Shown one piece after another: positions 33,573 through 41,849 of a DNA stretch of 64,000 nt (the stretch's first letter is position 1; each line of letters starts with the position of its first letter). The notes under the pieces were generated by a model. It was not told the DNA's origin and did not search any database. It saw only the letters and a list, made by a program, of their open reading frames with translations. The stretch lies in NCBI RefSeq assembly GCF_007858185.1, contig NZ_VFES01000016.1, forward strand, positions 1 to 64,000. The letters are read 5' to 3'. Source of the DNA: Pseudomonas grimontii. GTDB taxonomy: Bacteria > Pseudomonadota > Gammaproteobacteria > Pseudomonadales > Pseudomonadaceae. The position numbers and the translations under genes are program-made.

Positions 33573-36179
33573 ATGCACGAACAATATCAGCCCCGTGAAA
33601 TAGAAAATGCCGCCCAAACCTTCTGGGACGAGCAAAAGTCCTTTGAAGTCAGTGAACAGCCAGGCAAGGAGACTTTCTATTGCCTGTCGATGTTCCCTTA
33701 CCCCAGCGGCAAGCTACACATGGGGCATGTGCGCAACTACACCATCGGCGACGTGATTTCCCGCTACCAGCGCATGCAAGGCAAGAACGTCCTGCAACCG
33801 ATGGGTTGGGACGCCTTCGGTATGCCGGCGGAAAACGCCGCGATGAAAAACAACGTGGCCCCCGCCAAGTGGACCTACGAAAACATCGCCTACATGAAGA
33901 CCCAGCTGCGCAGCCTGGGCCTGGCGGTGGACTGGTCCCGCGAAGTCACCACCTGCAAGCCGGATTACTACCGCTGGGAACAATGGCTGTTCACGCGCCT
34001 GTTCGAAAAAGGTGTGATCTACAAAAAAAGCGGCACCGTGAACTGGGACCCGGTCGACCAGACCGTACTGGCCAACGAACAGGTGATCGACGGTCGCGGC
34101 TGGCGCTCCGGCGCGCTGATCGAAAAGCGCAAAATCCCGATGTACTACTTCAAGATCACCGCCTACGCGGATGAACTCTTGTCGAGCCTCGATGATTTGC
34201 CGGGCTGGCCTGAACAGGTCAAGACCATGCAGCGCAACTGGATCGGCAAATCCAAGGGCATGGAAGTGCAGTTCCCCTACAACGTCGACTCCATCGGCGA
34301 AGCGGGCGCACTCAAAGTCTTCACCACCCGTCCGGACACCCTGATGGGCGCGACCTACGTCGCCGTGGCCGCCGAGCACCCGCTGGCCACCCAGGCCGCA
34401 CAGAACAACCCTGAGCTTGCAGCGTTCATCGCCGAATGCAAAGGCGGCAGCGTGGCCGAAGCCGACGTCGCCACCCAGGAGAAAAAAGGCCTGCCGACCG
34501 GCCTGTTCGTCGAGCACCCGCTGACCGGCGAGAAGTTGCCGGTATGGGTCGCCAACTACGTGTTGATGCACTACGGTGATGGCGCAGTAATGGCTGTGCC
34601 AGCCCACGACGAGCGCGATTTCGAATTCGCCACCAAGTACAACCTGCCGATCAAGTCGGTGGTGCGCACCAGTTCGGGCGACACCAACCCGGCCCCGTGG
34701 CAAGACGCCTACGGCGAGCACGGCACGCTGATCAACTCCGGCGAGTTCGACGGCCTGGACTTCGCCGGCGCCTTCGACGCCATCGAAGTCGCACTGATCA
34801 AGAAGAACCTCGGTGCCTCGCGCACCCAGTTCCGCCTGCGCGACTGGGGCATCAGCCGCCAGCGCTACTGGGGCTGCCCGATCCCGATCATCCACTGCGA
34901 AACCTGCGGTGACGTTCCGGTGCCGGAAGATCAACTGCCGGTCGTCCTGCCGGAAGACGTGGTGCCGGACGGCGCCGGTTCGCCATTGGCACGCATGCCT
35001 GAGTTCTATGAGTGCAGCTGCCCGAAATGCGGCCAGCCTGCCAAGCGCGAAACCGACACCATGGACACCTTCGTCGAGTCCTCGTGGTACTACGCTCGCT
35101 ACGCGTCGCCGCACTATGAAGGCGGCCTGGTGGAAAAGTCCGCGGCCGACCACTGGTTGCCGGTGGATCAGTACATCGGCGGTATCGAACACGCCATTCT
35201 TCACCTGCTGTACGCGCGCTTCTTCCACAAGCTGATGCGCGACGAAGGCCTGGTGAGCTCCAACGAGCCGTTCAAGAACCTGCTGACCCAGGGCATGGTG
35301 ATCGCCGAGACCTACTATCGTCGCGAAGCCAATGGCGCCTACACCTGGTTCAACCCGGCGGACGTCGAGCTTGAGCGCGACAGCAAAGCCAAGGTCATCA
35401 GCGCCAAGCTGATCGCCGACGGCCTGCCGGTGGAAATCGGCGGCACCGAGAAGATGGCCAAGTCGAAGAACAACGGCGTCGACCCTCAGTCGATGATCGA
35501 TCAGTTCGGCGCCGATACCTGCCGCCTGTTCATGATGTTCGCCTCGCCGCCTGACATGAGCGCCGAATGGTCCGACTCCGGCGTCGAAGGTTCGCACCGC
35601 TTCCTCAAGCGCGTCTGGCGCCTGGCGCACGCCCATGTCAGCCAGGGCCTGCCGGCCAAGCTGGACGTGGCGTCGTTGAGCGACGAGCAGAAACTCATTC
35701 GCCGCAGCACCCACCTGGCCATCAAGCAAGCCAGCCAGGACGTGGGCCAGAACCACAAGTTCAACACCGCCATCGCCCAGGTGATGACGCTGATGAACGT
35801 GCTGGAAAAAGCCCCGCAGGCGACCGAACAGGATCGCGCGCTGGTGCACGAAGGCCTGGAAACGGTCACCCTGCTGCTGGCTCCGATCACCCCGCACATC
35901 AGCCATGACCTGTGGAGCCGCCTGGGCCACAGCGACGCGGTCATTGATGCGCGCTGGCCGGTGCAGGATGACAGCGCCCTGGTACAGGACACGTTGCAAC
36001 TGGTGATCCAGGTCAACGGTAAACTGCGCGGCCAGATCGACATGCCGGCCAGTGCCAGCCGTGAAGAAGTCGAAGCGGCCGCACGCGTCAACGAGAACGT
36101 GCTGCGCTTTACCGAAGGCCTGACGATCCGCAAAGTGATCGTGGTGCCTGGAAAACTGGTCAATATCGTCGCTAGCTAA
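33573..36179 (+). CDS. leuS: Leucine--tRNA ligase
   Basis: The 868-residue class Ia synthetase has the HIGH-type motif in PYPSGKLHMGHVRN (about 42-55), the CP1 editing domain (about 225-415), a zinc-binding insert with a CPKC motif (about 480-490) and the KMSKS variant KMAKSKNNGVD (about 628). The C-terminal end is the usual tRNA-binding fold. The ATG at 33573 gives MHEQYQPREIENAAQ, the family start. The frame is open for over 150 codons upstream, but this is the shadow of the opposite gene. It leads leuS-lptE-holA. Confidence 0.97.
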   Translation: MHEQYQPREIENAAQTFWDEQKSFEVSEQPGKETFYCLSMFPYPSGKLHMGHVRNYTIGDVISRYQRMQGKNVLQPMGWDAFGMPAENAAMKNNVAPAKWTYENIAYMKTQLRSLGLAVDWSREVTTCKPDYYRWEQWLFTRLFEKGVIYKKSGTVNWDPVDQTVLANEQVIDGRGWRSGALIEKRKIPMYYFKITAYADELLSSLDDLPGWPEQVKTMQRNWIGKSKGMEVQFPYNVDSIGEAGALKVFTTRPDTLMGATYVAVAAEHPLATQAAQNNPELAAFIAECKGGSVAEADVATQEKKGLPTGLFVEHPLTGEKLPVWVANYVLMHYGDGAVMAVPAHDERDFEFATKYNLPIKSVVRTSSGDTNPAPWQDAYGEHGTLINSGEFDGLDFAGAFDAIEVALIKKNLGASRTQFRLRDWGISRQRYWGCPIPIIHCETCGDVPVPEDQLPVVLPEDVVPDGAGSPLARMPEFYECSCPKCGQPAKRETDTMDTFVESSWYYARYASPHYEGGLVEKSAADHWLPVDQYIGGIEHAILHLLYARFFHKLMRDEGLVSSNEPFKNLLTQGMVIAETYYRREANGAYTWFNPADVELERDSKAKVISAKLIADGLPVEIGGTEKMAKSKNNGVDPQSMIDQFGADTCRLFMMFASPPDMSAEWSDSGVEGSHRFLKRVWRLAHAHVSQGLPAKLDVASLSDEQKLIRRSTHLAIKQASQDVGQNHKFNTAIAQVMTLMNVLEKAPQATEQDRALVHEGLETVTLLLAPITPHISHDLWSRLGHSDAVIDARWPVQDDSALVQDTLQLVIQVNGKLRGQIDMPASASREEVEAAARVNENVLRFTEGLTIRKVIVVPGKLVNIVAS

Positions 36180-36187
36180 TCGGATCG

Positions 36188-36211
36188 GGCGCAGGGCTTG
36201 AGCCCTGCGCC
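36188..36211. terminator. Perfect ten-pair hairpin after leuS
   Basis: GGCGCAGGGC at 36188-36197 and GCCCTGCGCC at 36202-36211 pair perfectly around TTGA. No U-tract follows, so it may lower read-through, protect the leuS 3' end or mark a processing point. It is not a full stop of transcription. Confidence 0.5.
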
Positions 36212-36267
36212 GAACAAAGCCTTCAGGGCCTCGATAAGGCCCACATGGTTTCAAGGGGAGCAACAAA

Positions 36268-36873
36268 ATGATCAAACGCAATCTGCTGGTTATGGGCCTT
36301 GCCGTACTGCTGAGCGCTTGCGGCTTCCAGCTGCGCGGCACCGGCACCAATGACCTGACGATCAAGGAACTGGACCTCAGCGCTCGCGACGCCTACAGCG
36401 AGACAGTAACCCAGCTGCGCCAGGTCCTGGAAAACAGCGGCGTGCACGTCTACACCGGTGCGACCTACAAGCTGTTCCTGGCTAACGAGAAAGAAACCCA
36501 GCGTAACCTGAGCTACGCCAGCGCCGGGCGCGCGTCCGATGTCGAACTGAGCACGGTGCTCAGCTTTGAAATCCAGGGCCGCGATCACCTGCCATTGATG
36601 AATGACGACATTCAGGTGCAGAAGATTGTCAGCCACGATGGTAACAACCTGGTGGGTTCGGACTCCGAAATCATCCAGGTGCGCAAGGAGATGCGTCGCG
36701 AGCTGGTGCAACGCATGGTCCTGCGCCTGTCGCTGCTCACCCCACAACAGCTGGAAACCTTGCAGCAACGCGCTGACGACAAGGCCAAGGCCGATGCCGA
36801 CGCGCTGAAAGCCGCGAAAGAGTACGAAGACAACACGCCGAAACAATCGCCTGTTGAAGTACCTGTCGAGTAA
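36268..36873 (+). CDS. lptE: LPS-assembly lipoprotein LptE
   Basis: The 201-residue outer-membrane lipoprotein (lipobox LLSACG, Cys 18) plugs the LptD barrel for lipopolysaccharide insertion. The family opening GFQLRGTG follows the Cys. The C-terminus is a long charged helix with many Lys, Glu and Ala. A GGGGAG ribosome site lies before the ATG. It follows leuS after 88 bases and precedes holA, the conserved order. Confidence 0.93.
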   Translation: MIKRNLLVMGLAVLLSACGFQLRGTGTNDLTIKELDLSARDAYSETVTQLRQVLENSGVHVYTGATYKLFLANEKETQRNLSYASAGRASDVELSTVLSFEIQGRDHLPLMNDDIQVQKIVSHDGNNLVGSDSEIIQVRKEMRRELVQRMVLRLSLLTPQQLETLQQRADDKAKADADALKAAKEYEDNTPKQSPVEVPVE

Positions 36874-36878
36874 GCCAG

Positions 36879-36901
36879 ACGGGGCGCCCCAGGCGCCCCG
36901 T
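36879..36901. terminator. Perfect ten-pair hairpin between lptE and holA
   Basis: ACGGGGCGCC at 36879-36888 pairs with GGCGCCCCGT at 36892-36901 around CCA. The holA start lies 12 bases further on, so the stem could also mask the holA ribosome site. No U-tract follows, so partial termination or RNA processing is more likely than full termination. Confidence 0.5.
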
Positions 36902-36912
36902 TCGCCCTGCCT

Positions 36913-37950
36913 ATGAAACTCGCCCCCGCCCAACTCGCCAAACACCTGCAAGGTGGCCTCGCGCCTGTCTACATTGTCAGCGGCGATGACCCGCTGCTGT
37001 GCCAGGAAGCCGCCGACGCCATTCGCGCCGCCGCGCGCCAGCAAGGCTTCGATGAGCGCCAGGTGTTCAGCGCCGACGCCAGTTTCGACTGGGGCACGTT
37101 GCTGCAAGCCGGTGCAAGCATGTCGCTGTTCGCCGAAAAACGCCTGCTGGAGCTGCGCCTGCCGTCGGGCAAGCCCGGCGATAAGGGCGCGGCTGCACTG
37201 ATGGAATACTGCTCGCGGCCCGCCGAAGACACGGTGTTGCTGATCAGCTTGCCCAAGCTCGACGGCAGCGCGCAGAAGACCAAGTGGGGCAAGGCCCTGG
37301 TGGATGGGGCGCAGACCCAGTTCATCCAGATCTGGCCAGTGGACAGCAATCAGTTGCCGCAATGGATTCGCCAGCGCCTGTCCCAGGCGGGGCTGTCCGC
37401 GACACAGGATGCAGTGGAGCTGATCGCAGCGCGGGTCGAAGGCAACTTGCTTGCCGCCGCCCAGGAGATCGAAAAGCTCAAGCTGATGGCCGAAGACGGG
37501 CAGATCACCGTCGAGACCGTCCAAGGCGCAGTAGCAGACAGTGCACGTTTTGACGTGTTCGGGCTGGTGGATGCGATCCTCAACGGTGAGCCCGCCCATG
37601 CCCTGCGCATGCTCGAAGGCCTGCGCGGCGAAGGTGTGGAGCCGCCGGTGATTCTCTGGGCCCTGGCTCGTGAGCTACGAGTATTGGCCAATATTGCCCT
37701 GCAATACAGCCAAGGCACGCCGCTGGACAAATGCTTCAGCCAGGCTCGGCCACCGGTGTGGGACAAGCGCAAACCCCTGATGAGCAAAGCCCTGCAACGG
37801 CACTCGGCGCAACGCTGGGCACAGCTGTTGCTGGAGGCACAGCGCATTGATGCACAGATCAAGGGCCAGGCGGCGGGCTCGCCGTGGATGAGCCTCAGCC
37901 GTTTGTCGCTGTTGATGTCCGGACAGCGCCTTACATTACCTGCCGAATAA
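36913..37950 (+). CDS. holA: DNA polymerase III subunit delta
   Basis: The 345-residue clamp-loader subunit opens the beta clamp on DNA. It has the HolA start KLAPAQLAKHLQGGLAPVYIVSG and DDPLLCQEAADAIR, the middle AAA+-like part without a functional Walker A, and the C-terminal collar domain (about 210-340, LSRLSLLMSGQRL near the end). It follows lptE by 39 bases and has no strong ribosome site before it, which fits partial coupling in the operon. Confidence 0.93.
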   Translation: MKLAPAQLAKHLQGGLAPVYIVSGDDPLLCQEAADAIRAAARQQGFDERQVFSADASFDWGTLLQAGASMSLFAEKRLLELRLPSGKPGDKGAAALMEYCSRPAEDTVLLISLPKLDGSAQKTKWGKALVDGAQTQFIQIWPVDSNQLPQWIRQRLSQAGLSATQDAVELIAARVEGNLLAAAQEIEKLKLMAEDGQITVETVQGAVADSARFDVFGLVDAILNGEPAHALRMLEGLRGEGVEPPVILWALARELRVLANIALQYSQGTPLDKCFSQARPPVWDKRKPLMSKALQRHSAQRWAQLLLEAQRIDAQIKGQAAGSPWMSLSRLSLLMSGQRLTLPAE

Positions 37951-37972
37951 CTCCTCCCTTAAAAACGCTGCA

Positions 37973-37990
37973 AAGCCCCTCCCACATTTT
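37973..37990. repeat. Degenerate half REP
   Basis: AAAGCCCCTCCCACATTTTT at 37971-37990 is the right arm of a class A REP, followed by a TTTGATTACGTTTACAA stretch. That stretch is related to, but not identical with, the class A loop. No left arm is present. It lies between holA and arfA. Confidence 0.55.
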
Positions 37991-38077
37991 TGATTACGTT
38001 TACAATTCATGGGCTTTACAGCGGCCTAACTTCGGCAGATTATTTGCGCCGCATCCCCCCTATCAAGAGCATCGACC

Positions 38078-38242
38078 ATGAGCAAAAAGCCATCCAAGCA
38101 TGGCCCCAACAAGGCCAAATCCATCATCGCCCAGCCACTGTTCCGCAGCCGTCAGGAACGCGCCGGCAAGGGCAAAGGCAGCTACCGCCGCGAAGCCTTC
38201 CAGTCTAATAGCTGGGAGGCTTCTTACTTTCTGGCTGCCTGA
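38078..38242 (+). CDS. arfA: Alternative ribosome-rescue factor ArfA
   Basis: This 54-residue protein begins MSKKPSKHGPNKAKSI and has the ArfA core PLFRSRQERAGKGKGSYRRE (residues 20-39), followed by SNSWEAS. ArfA enters ribosomes stalled at mRNA ends and recruits release factor RF2 when trans-translation fails. E. coli ArfA is made as a 72-residue form that is unstable and active only when its mRNA is cut. Here the gene stops at about the length of the active form, with no hydrophobic tail. It follows holA and precedes the transglycosylase gene. Confidence 0.9.
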   Translation: MSKKPSKHGPNKAKSIIAQPLFRSRQERAGKGKGSYRREAFQSNSWEASYFLAA

Positions 38243-38303
38243 AGGCAAGCGCCCCTCTGGCATGATAAGGTCTGTGCCTGATTTGTAATTCCTGGACCTG
38301 TGC

Positions 38304-39629
38304 ATGCCCTCTTGTCTTTCCCGTCGTTGGCACCTTCGCCAATTGATCGCTGCCTCCAGCCTCATTCTGCTTGTCGCCTGCGCGGAAAAACCCACCGCCG
38401 CCGACGCCCAACCTCTGCCGAAGCTCCAGACCGCACCGGTGGCAGCACCTGCCGTCGTGGCCCCTCTGGCCGTGGACAATCTCGACATCCAACCGACCCA
38501 GACCTTTGCTGAATGGCAGGCTGGCTTTCGCGCGCAAGCCCTGCAGGCGGGCATCACTGCCGCTGTTTTCGACACTGCATTCGCCAATGTCACCCCCGAC
38601 ATGGCGGTGATCCGCGCCGACCGCAGCCAGCCGGAGTTTTCCCGCCCTGTGTGGGAATACCTCGACGGCGCCCTGTCGCCCGTGCGCGTACGCAATGGCC
38701 AGGCGCTGCTGGTCAAGTACGCCGACATCCTGCAAAACATCGAGCAGCGTTATGGCGTCGACCGCCAGGCGCTGGTCTCGGTGTGGGGCATGGAGAGTAA
38801 CTTCGGCCAGTTCCAGGGCAACAACTCGGTGATCCGTTCCCTGGCGACCCTGGCCTATGAAGGCCGACGCCCGGCCTTTGCCCAGGCGCAATTGCTGGCG
38901 GCGTTGCAGATCATCCAGCACGGCGACATCGCCGCCGACCAGATGAAGGGCTCCTGGGCCGGGGCCATGGGCCAGACCCAGTTCATTCCGACCACTTACA
39001 ACACCCACGCGGTGGACTTCGATGGCGACGGTCGCCGCGATATCTGGAACAGCCCCGCCGACGCCCTTGCGTCCACTGCGCACTACCTGCAAAGCTCCGG
39101 CTGGCAGAAAGGCCAACCGTGGGGCCTTGAAGTGCAGCAATTGCCGGCGAACTTCGATTACGCCCTGGCCGACGGCGGCGTGCGCAAGAGTATTGCCGAC
39201 TGGCTGAAACTGGGCATTCAGTTGCCACCGGGCGCGAGCATGCCGCCGAACGTCGACCAACTTTCAGCCGCCCTGCTACTGCCGGCAGGCTACCGTGGCC
39301 CGGCGTTCCTGGTGCTGGATAACTTCCGCGCGATCCTCAAGTACAACAACTCGTCGTCCTATGCACTGGCGGTGGGCCTGCTGTCGGAGCGCTTTGGCGG
39401 CGGTGGTGTGATTCGTGGCGACTGGCCAAAGGATGAACTGCCGCTGAGCCGTTCCCAGCGCATTGACCTGCAGACGGCGTTGAGCGCCAACGGTTATGAC
39501 GCGGGCAACCCGGATGGAATTATCGGCGCCAACACGCGCAAGGCGATTCGGGCGGCGCAGCAGGCACTGGGCTGGCCGGCAGATGGGTATCCGACGGTGA
39601 AGTTGCTGGAGTCGCTGCAAAACCGATAG
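38304..39629 (+). CDS. Lipoprotein lytic murein transglycosylase (MltB family)
   Basis: The 441-residue protein has a lipobox (LLVACA, Cys 26). An MltB/SltB3-type catalytic domain follows, with the catalytic Glu 164 in WGMESNFGQFQG and the PTTYNTHAVDFDGDGRRDIWNS block. A C-terminal peptidoglycan-binding domain (about 375-440, LQTALSANGYDAGNPDGIIG then TRKAIRAAQ) completes it. It cuts the glycan strand to 1,6-anhydroMurNAc. It is separate from the mltB at 45189 and has a different architecture. Confidence 0.9.
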   Translation: MPSCLSRRWHLRQLIAASSLILLVACAEKPTAADAQPLPKLQTAPVAAPAVVAPLAVDNLDIQPTQTFAEWQAGFRAQALQAGITAAVFDTAFANVTPDMAVIRADRSQPEFSRPVWEYLDGALSPVRVRNGQALLVKYADILQNIEQRYGVDRQALVSVWGMESNFGQFQGNNSVIRSLATLAYEGRRPAFAQAQLLAALQIIQHGDIAADQMKGSWAGAMGQTQFIPTTYNTHAVDFDGDGRRDIWNSPADALASTAHYLQSSGWQKGQPWGLEVQQLPANFDYALADGGVRKSIADWLKLGIQLPPGASMPPNVDQLSAALLLPAGYRGPAFLVLDNFRAILKYNNSSSYALAVGLLSERFGGGGVIRGDWPKDELPLSRSQRIDLQTALSANGYDAGNPDGIIGANTRKAIRAAQQALGWPADGYPTVKLLESLQNR

Positions 39630-39651
39630 ATCCGCGCATGGCGACTATCGA

Positions 39652-39722
39652 AATCGGGGGCAAGCCCCCTCCCACATTTGACCGTACGCGGCCCCTGTGG
39701 GAGGGGGCTTGCTCCCGATTTC
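39652..39722. repeat. Hybrid class A REPIN with short loop
   Basis: The left arm carries the GGGGGCAAGCCCC variant and the right arm the GGGCTTGCTCCC variant. The inner segment is only 16 bases (39679-39694) and unrelated to the other class A loops. The flanks extend the symmetry with CGAAATC and GATTTCG (39650-39656 and 39718-39724). It lies between the convergent transglycosylase and LD-carboxypeptidase genes. Confidence 0.8.
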
Positions 39723-39744
39723 GATTTAGCCGGCAAAATCAGAC

Positions 39745-40665
39745 TCAGGCTTTGAATACCACATCCTGCTCCAACACCAGCCGCTGCTCCCCCGCATCCA
39801 GCCGCACCAACGCGCCCATCGGCAGCGTCAGGTTCGGATCGCAGTGCCCGCTGCGCCAACCGGCCAGCACCGGTACGCACAGCGGCTCGAACGTCTGCTT
39901 CAGCAGGCGCTCCAGCGCAACGTTATCCACACCCGCCACATCTCCTACCAGCACACCGGCAACCTGGGCCAACTTGCCCGCCAGACGCAGGTGGGTCAGC
40001 AGGCGGTCAATGCGGTAGATCGGCTCGTTGACGTCTTCGATAAACAGGATGATGCCTTCAGCGTCGATTTCGTAAGGCGTGCCCATGACCGCCGCAATCA
40101 TCGACAGGTTACCTCCCATCAAGCGCCCACAGGCAATGCCAGGCTCGATCGTGGTCAGCGGGTAGGCAACCGGGTGCGTCAGCACGCTGCCGGCGCCCAG
40201 TTGGCCGCGCAGAAGGCCGAACAATGACGACTCGGTAGGTGGTTGCTTGTCGCCGAGCAGGTCGGCATTGAGCATCGGGCCGTGGAAGGTCACGAAGCCG
40301 GCGTAGCGGTTGATCGCCAGATGCAGGGCGGTGATGTCGCTGTAACCCACGAAGGGCTTGGGATTGGCCCGCAGCAGGTCGAAGTCCAGCGCGTCGAGCA
40401 GCCGTGGTGTGCCGTAACCACCGCGCAGACAGAAGATAGCGTCAATTTCCGGATCCGCGAAGGCGGCGTGCAGGTCACGCAGGCGCACTGCATCGCTGCC
40501 GGCAAGGTAGCCGTCGCGCTCATAGACGCCAGGGGAAATTCGCAGATCGTAGCCGCGCGTGCGCATCCATTGGCCAGCCTTTTCAACGTCCAGTACGGCG
40601 GGGCCGGCGGGAGCGATCAGGGCAATGGTGCCTTCAGAACGAAGGGCTGGAACGGCTGCCGTCAT
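39745..40665 (-). CDS. ldcA: Muramoyltetrapeptide LD-carboxypeptidase
   Basis: The 306-residue cytoplasmic S66 serine peptidase removes the terminal D-Ala from recycled murein tetrapeptides. The nucleophile Ser is in VGYSDITALH (about residue 108). The catalytic Glu is in IEDVNEPIYR and the His in WRSGHCDPN. The ATG at 40663-40665 has AGGGAGAG before it; a TTG six bases upstream is less likely. A class B REPIN lies behind its promoter. Confidence 0.92.
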   Translation of the reverse strand: MTAAVPALRSEGTIALIAPAGPAVLDVEKAGQWMRTRGYDLRISPGVYERDGYLAGSDAVRLRDLHAAFADPEIDAIFCLRGGYGTPRLLDALDFDLLRANPKPFVGYSDITALHLAINRYAGFVTFHGPMLNADLLGDKQPPTESSLFGLLRGQLGAGSVLTHPVAYPLTTIEPGIACGRLMGGNLSMIAAVMGTPYEIDAEGIILFIEDVNEPIYRIDRLLTHLRLAGKLAQVAGVLVGDVAGVDNVALERLLKQTFEPLCVPVLAGWRSGHCDPNLTLPMGALVRLDAGEQRLVLEQDVVFKA

Positions 40666-40696
40666 ACACAACTCTCCCTAACTAACGCAGAACGAA

Positions 40697-40787
40697 ATGT
40701 GGGAGGGGGCTTGCCCCCGATGCGGTGGGTCAGCAGCAGATAAGCTGACTGGTCCGCCGCTATCGGGGGCAAGCCCCCTCCCACATA
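40697..40787. repeat. REPIN, class B
   Basis: The left arm TGTGGGAGGGGGCTTGC starts at 40698 and the right arm ends at about 40786. The inner pair is GGTGGGTCAG against CTGACTGG. It separates ldcA from the end of the lipA gene. Confidence 0.9.
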
Positions 40788-40827
40788 AGCCCCCCAAACT
40801 GGATCTGCGGCGTTGCGCAAACCCCGA

Positions 40828-41847
40828 TCAGGAAACCAGGCTAGCCTTGACCAGCTTGGCCTGCTCGTCGGCGTGATACGAAGAGCGTACCAACGGGCCG
40901 GAGGCGACGTTCTTGAAGCCCATCTTGTAACCTTCCTCGGCGAACCAGGCGAAGGTGTCCGGGTGCACAAAACGCTGTACTGGCAAGTGGCTGCGCGACG
41001 GTTGCAGGTACTGGCCCAGGGTCAGCATGTCGATGTCGTGTTCGCGCATGCGCTTCATGACTTCGATGACTTCTTCGTCGGTCTCGCCCAGGCCCAGCAT
41101 CAAGCCGGATTTGGTCGGGATGTGCGGCATCATCTGCTTGAATTTCTGCAGCAGGGTCAGCGACCACTGGTAGTCCGAACCTGGACGCGCGGCCTTGTAC
41201 AGGCGTGGCACGGTTTCCAGGTTGTGGTTGAACACATCCGGCGGCTCGGCAGCGGTGATTTCCAGCGCGACGTCCATACGGCCACGGTAGTCCGGCACCA
41301 GGGTCTCGAGCATCACGTTCGGCGACAGTTTGCGGATTTCGCGGATGCAGTCGGCAAAGTGCTGGGCACCGCCGTCACGCAGGTCGTCGCGGTCTACCGA
41401 GGTGATGACAACGTATTTGAGTTTCAGGTCGGCGATGGCGATGGCCAGGCTTTCCGGCTCATTGACGTCCAGTGGCTTCGGCCGGCCATGGCCGACGTCG
41501 CAGAACGGGCAACGACGGGTGCAGATGTCGCCCATGATCATGAAGGTGGCGGTGCCGCCGGAGAAGCATTCACCCAGGTTCGGGCAGGACGCTTCTTCGC
41601 ACACGCTGTGCAGCTTGTGTTTGCGCAGCAAGGCCTTGATACGGTCGACTTCCGGCGAAACCGGGATGCGCACGCGAATCCAGTCGGGCTTTTTCGGCAA
41701 CTCGGTGGTCGGGATGATCTTGACCGGGATGCGTGCAACCTTCTCGGCGCCGCGCAGCTTGACGCCGGCTTCCACCTTGGCACGCGGGGCCGGACGCTCG
41801 GTGATGTCCAGCGTCGGGATCATGGTTTGCACTGCATCAGTAGTCAT
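40828..41847 (-). CDS. lipA: Lipoyl synthase
   Basis: The 339-residue radical-SAM enzyme inserts two sulfurs into octanoyl groups bound to E2 and H proteins. The auxiliary cluster motif CEEASCPNLGEC (about 80-91) and the radical-SAM motif CTRRCPFC (about 106-113) are intact. A late SYHADEQ tail is typical. It follows lipB by two bases on the minus strand and ends the cluster. Confidence 0.96.
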   Translation of the reverse strand: MTTDAVQTMIPTLDITERPAPRAKVEAGVKLRGAEKVARIPVKIIPTTELPKKPDWIRVRIPVSPEVDRIKALLRKHKLHSVCEEASCPNLGECFSGGTATFMIMGDICTRRCPFCDVGHGRPKPLDVNEPESLAIAIADLKLKYVVITSVDRDDLRDGGAQHFADCIREIRKLSPNVMLETLVPDYRGRMDVALEITAAEPPDVFNHNLETVPRLYKAARPGSDYQWSLTLLQKFKQMMPHIPTKSGLMLGLGETDEEVIEVMKRMREHDIDMLTLGQYLQPSRSHLPVQRFVHPDTFAWFAEEGYKMGFKNVASGPLVRSSYHADEQAKLVKASLVS

Positions 41848-41849
41848 AA

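Noticed and set aside
33714..36365. Very long minus-strand ORF (883 codons) opposite leuS
   Set aside because: It is antisense to a highly conserved synthetase with a codon pattern mirrored from it. No similarity to a known protein is visible.
39923..39931. Single DnaA box inside ldcA
   Set aside because: One box in coding sequence, with no others near it, is expected by chance.
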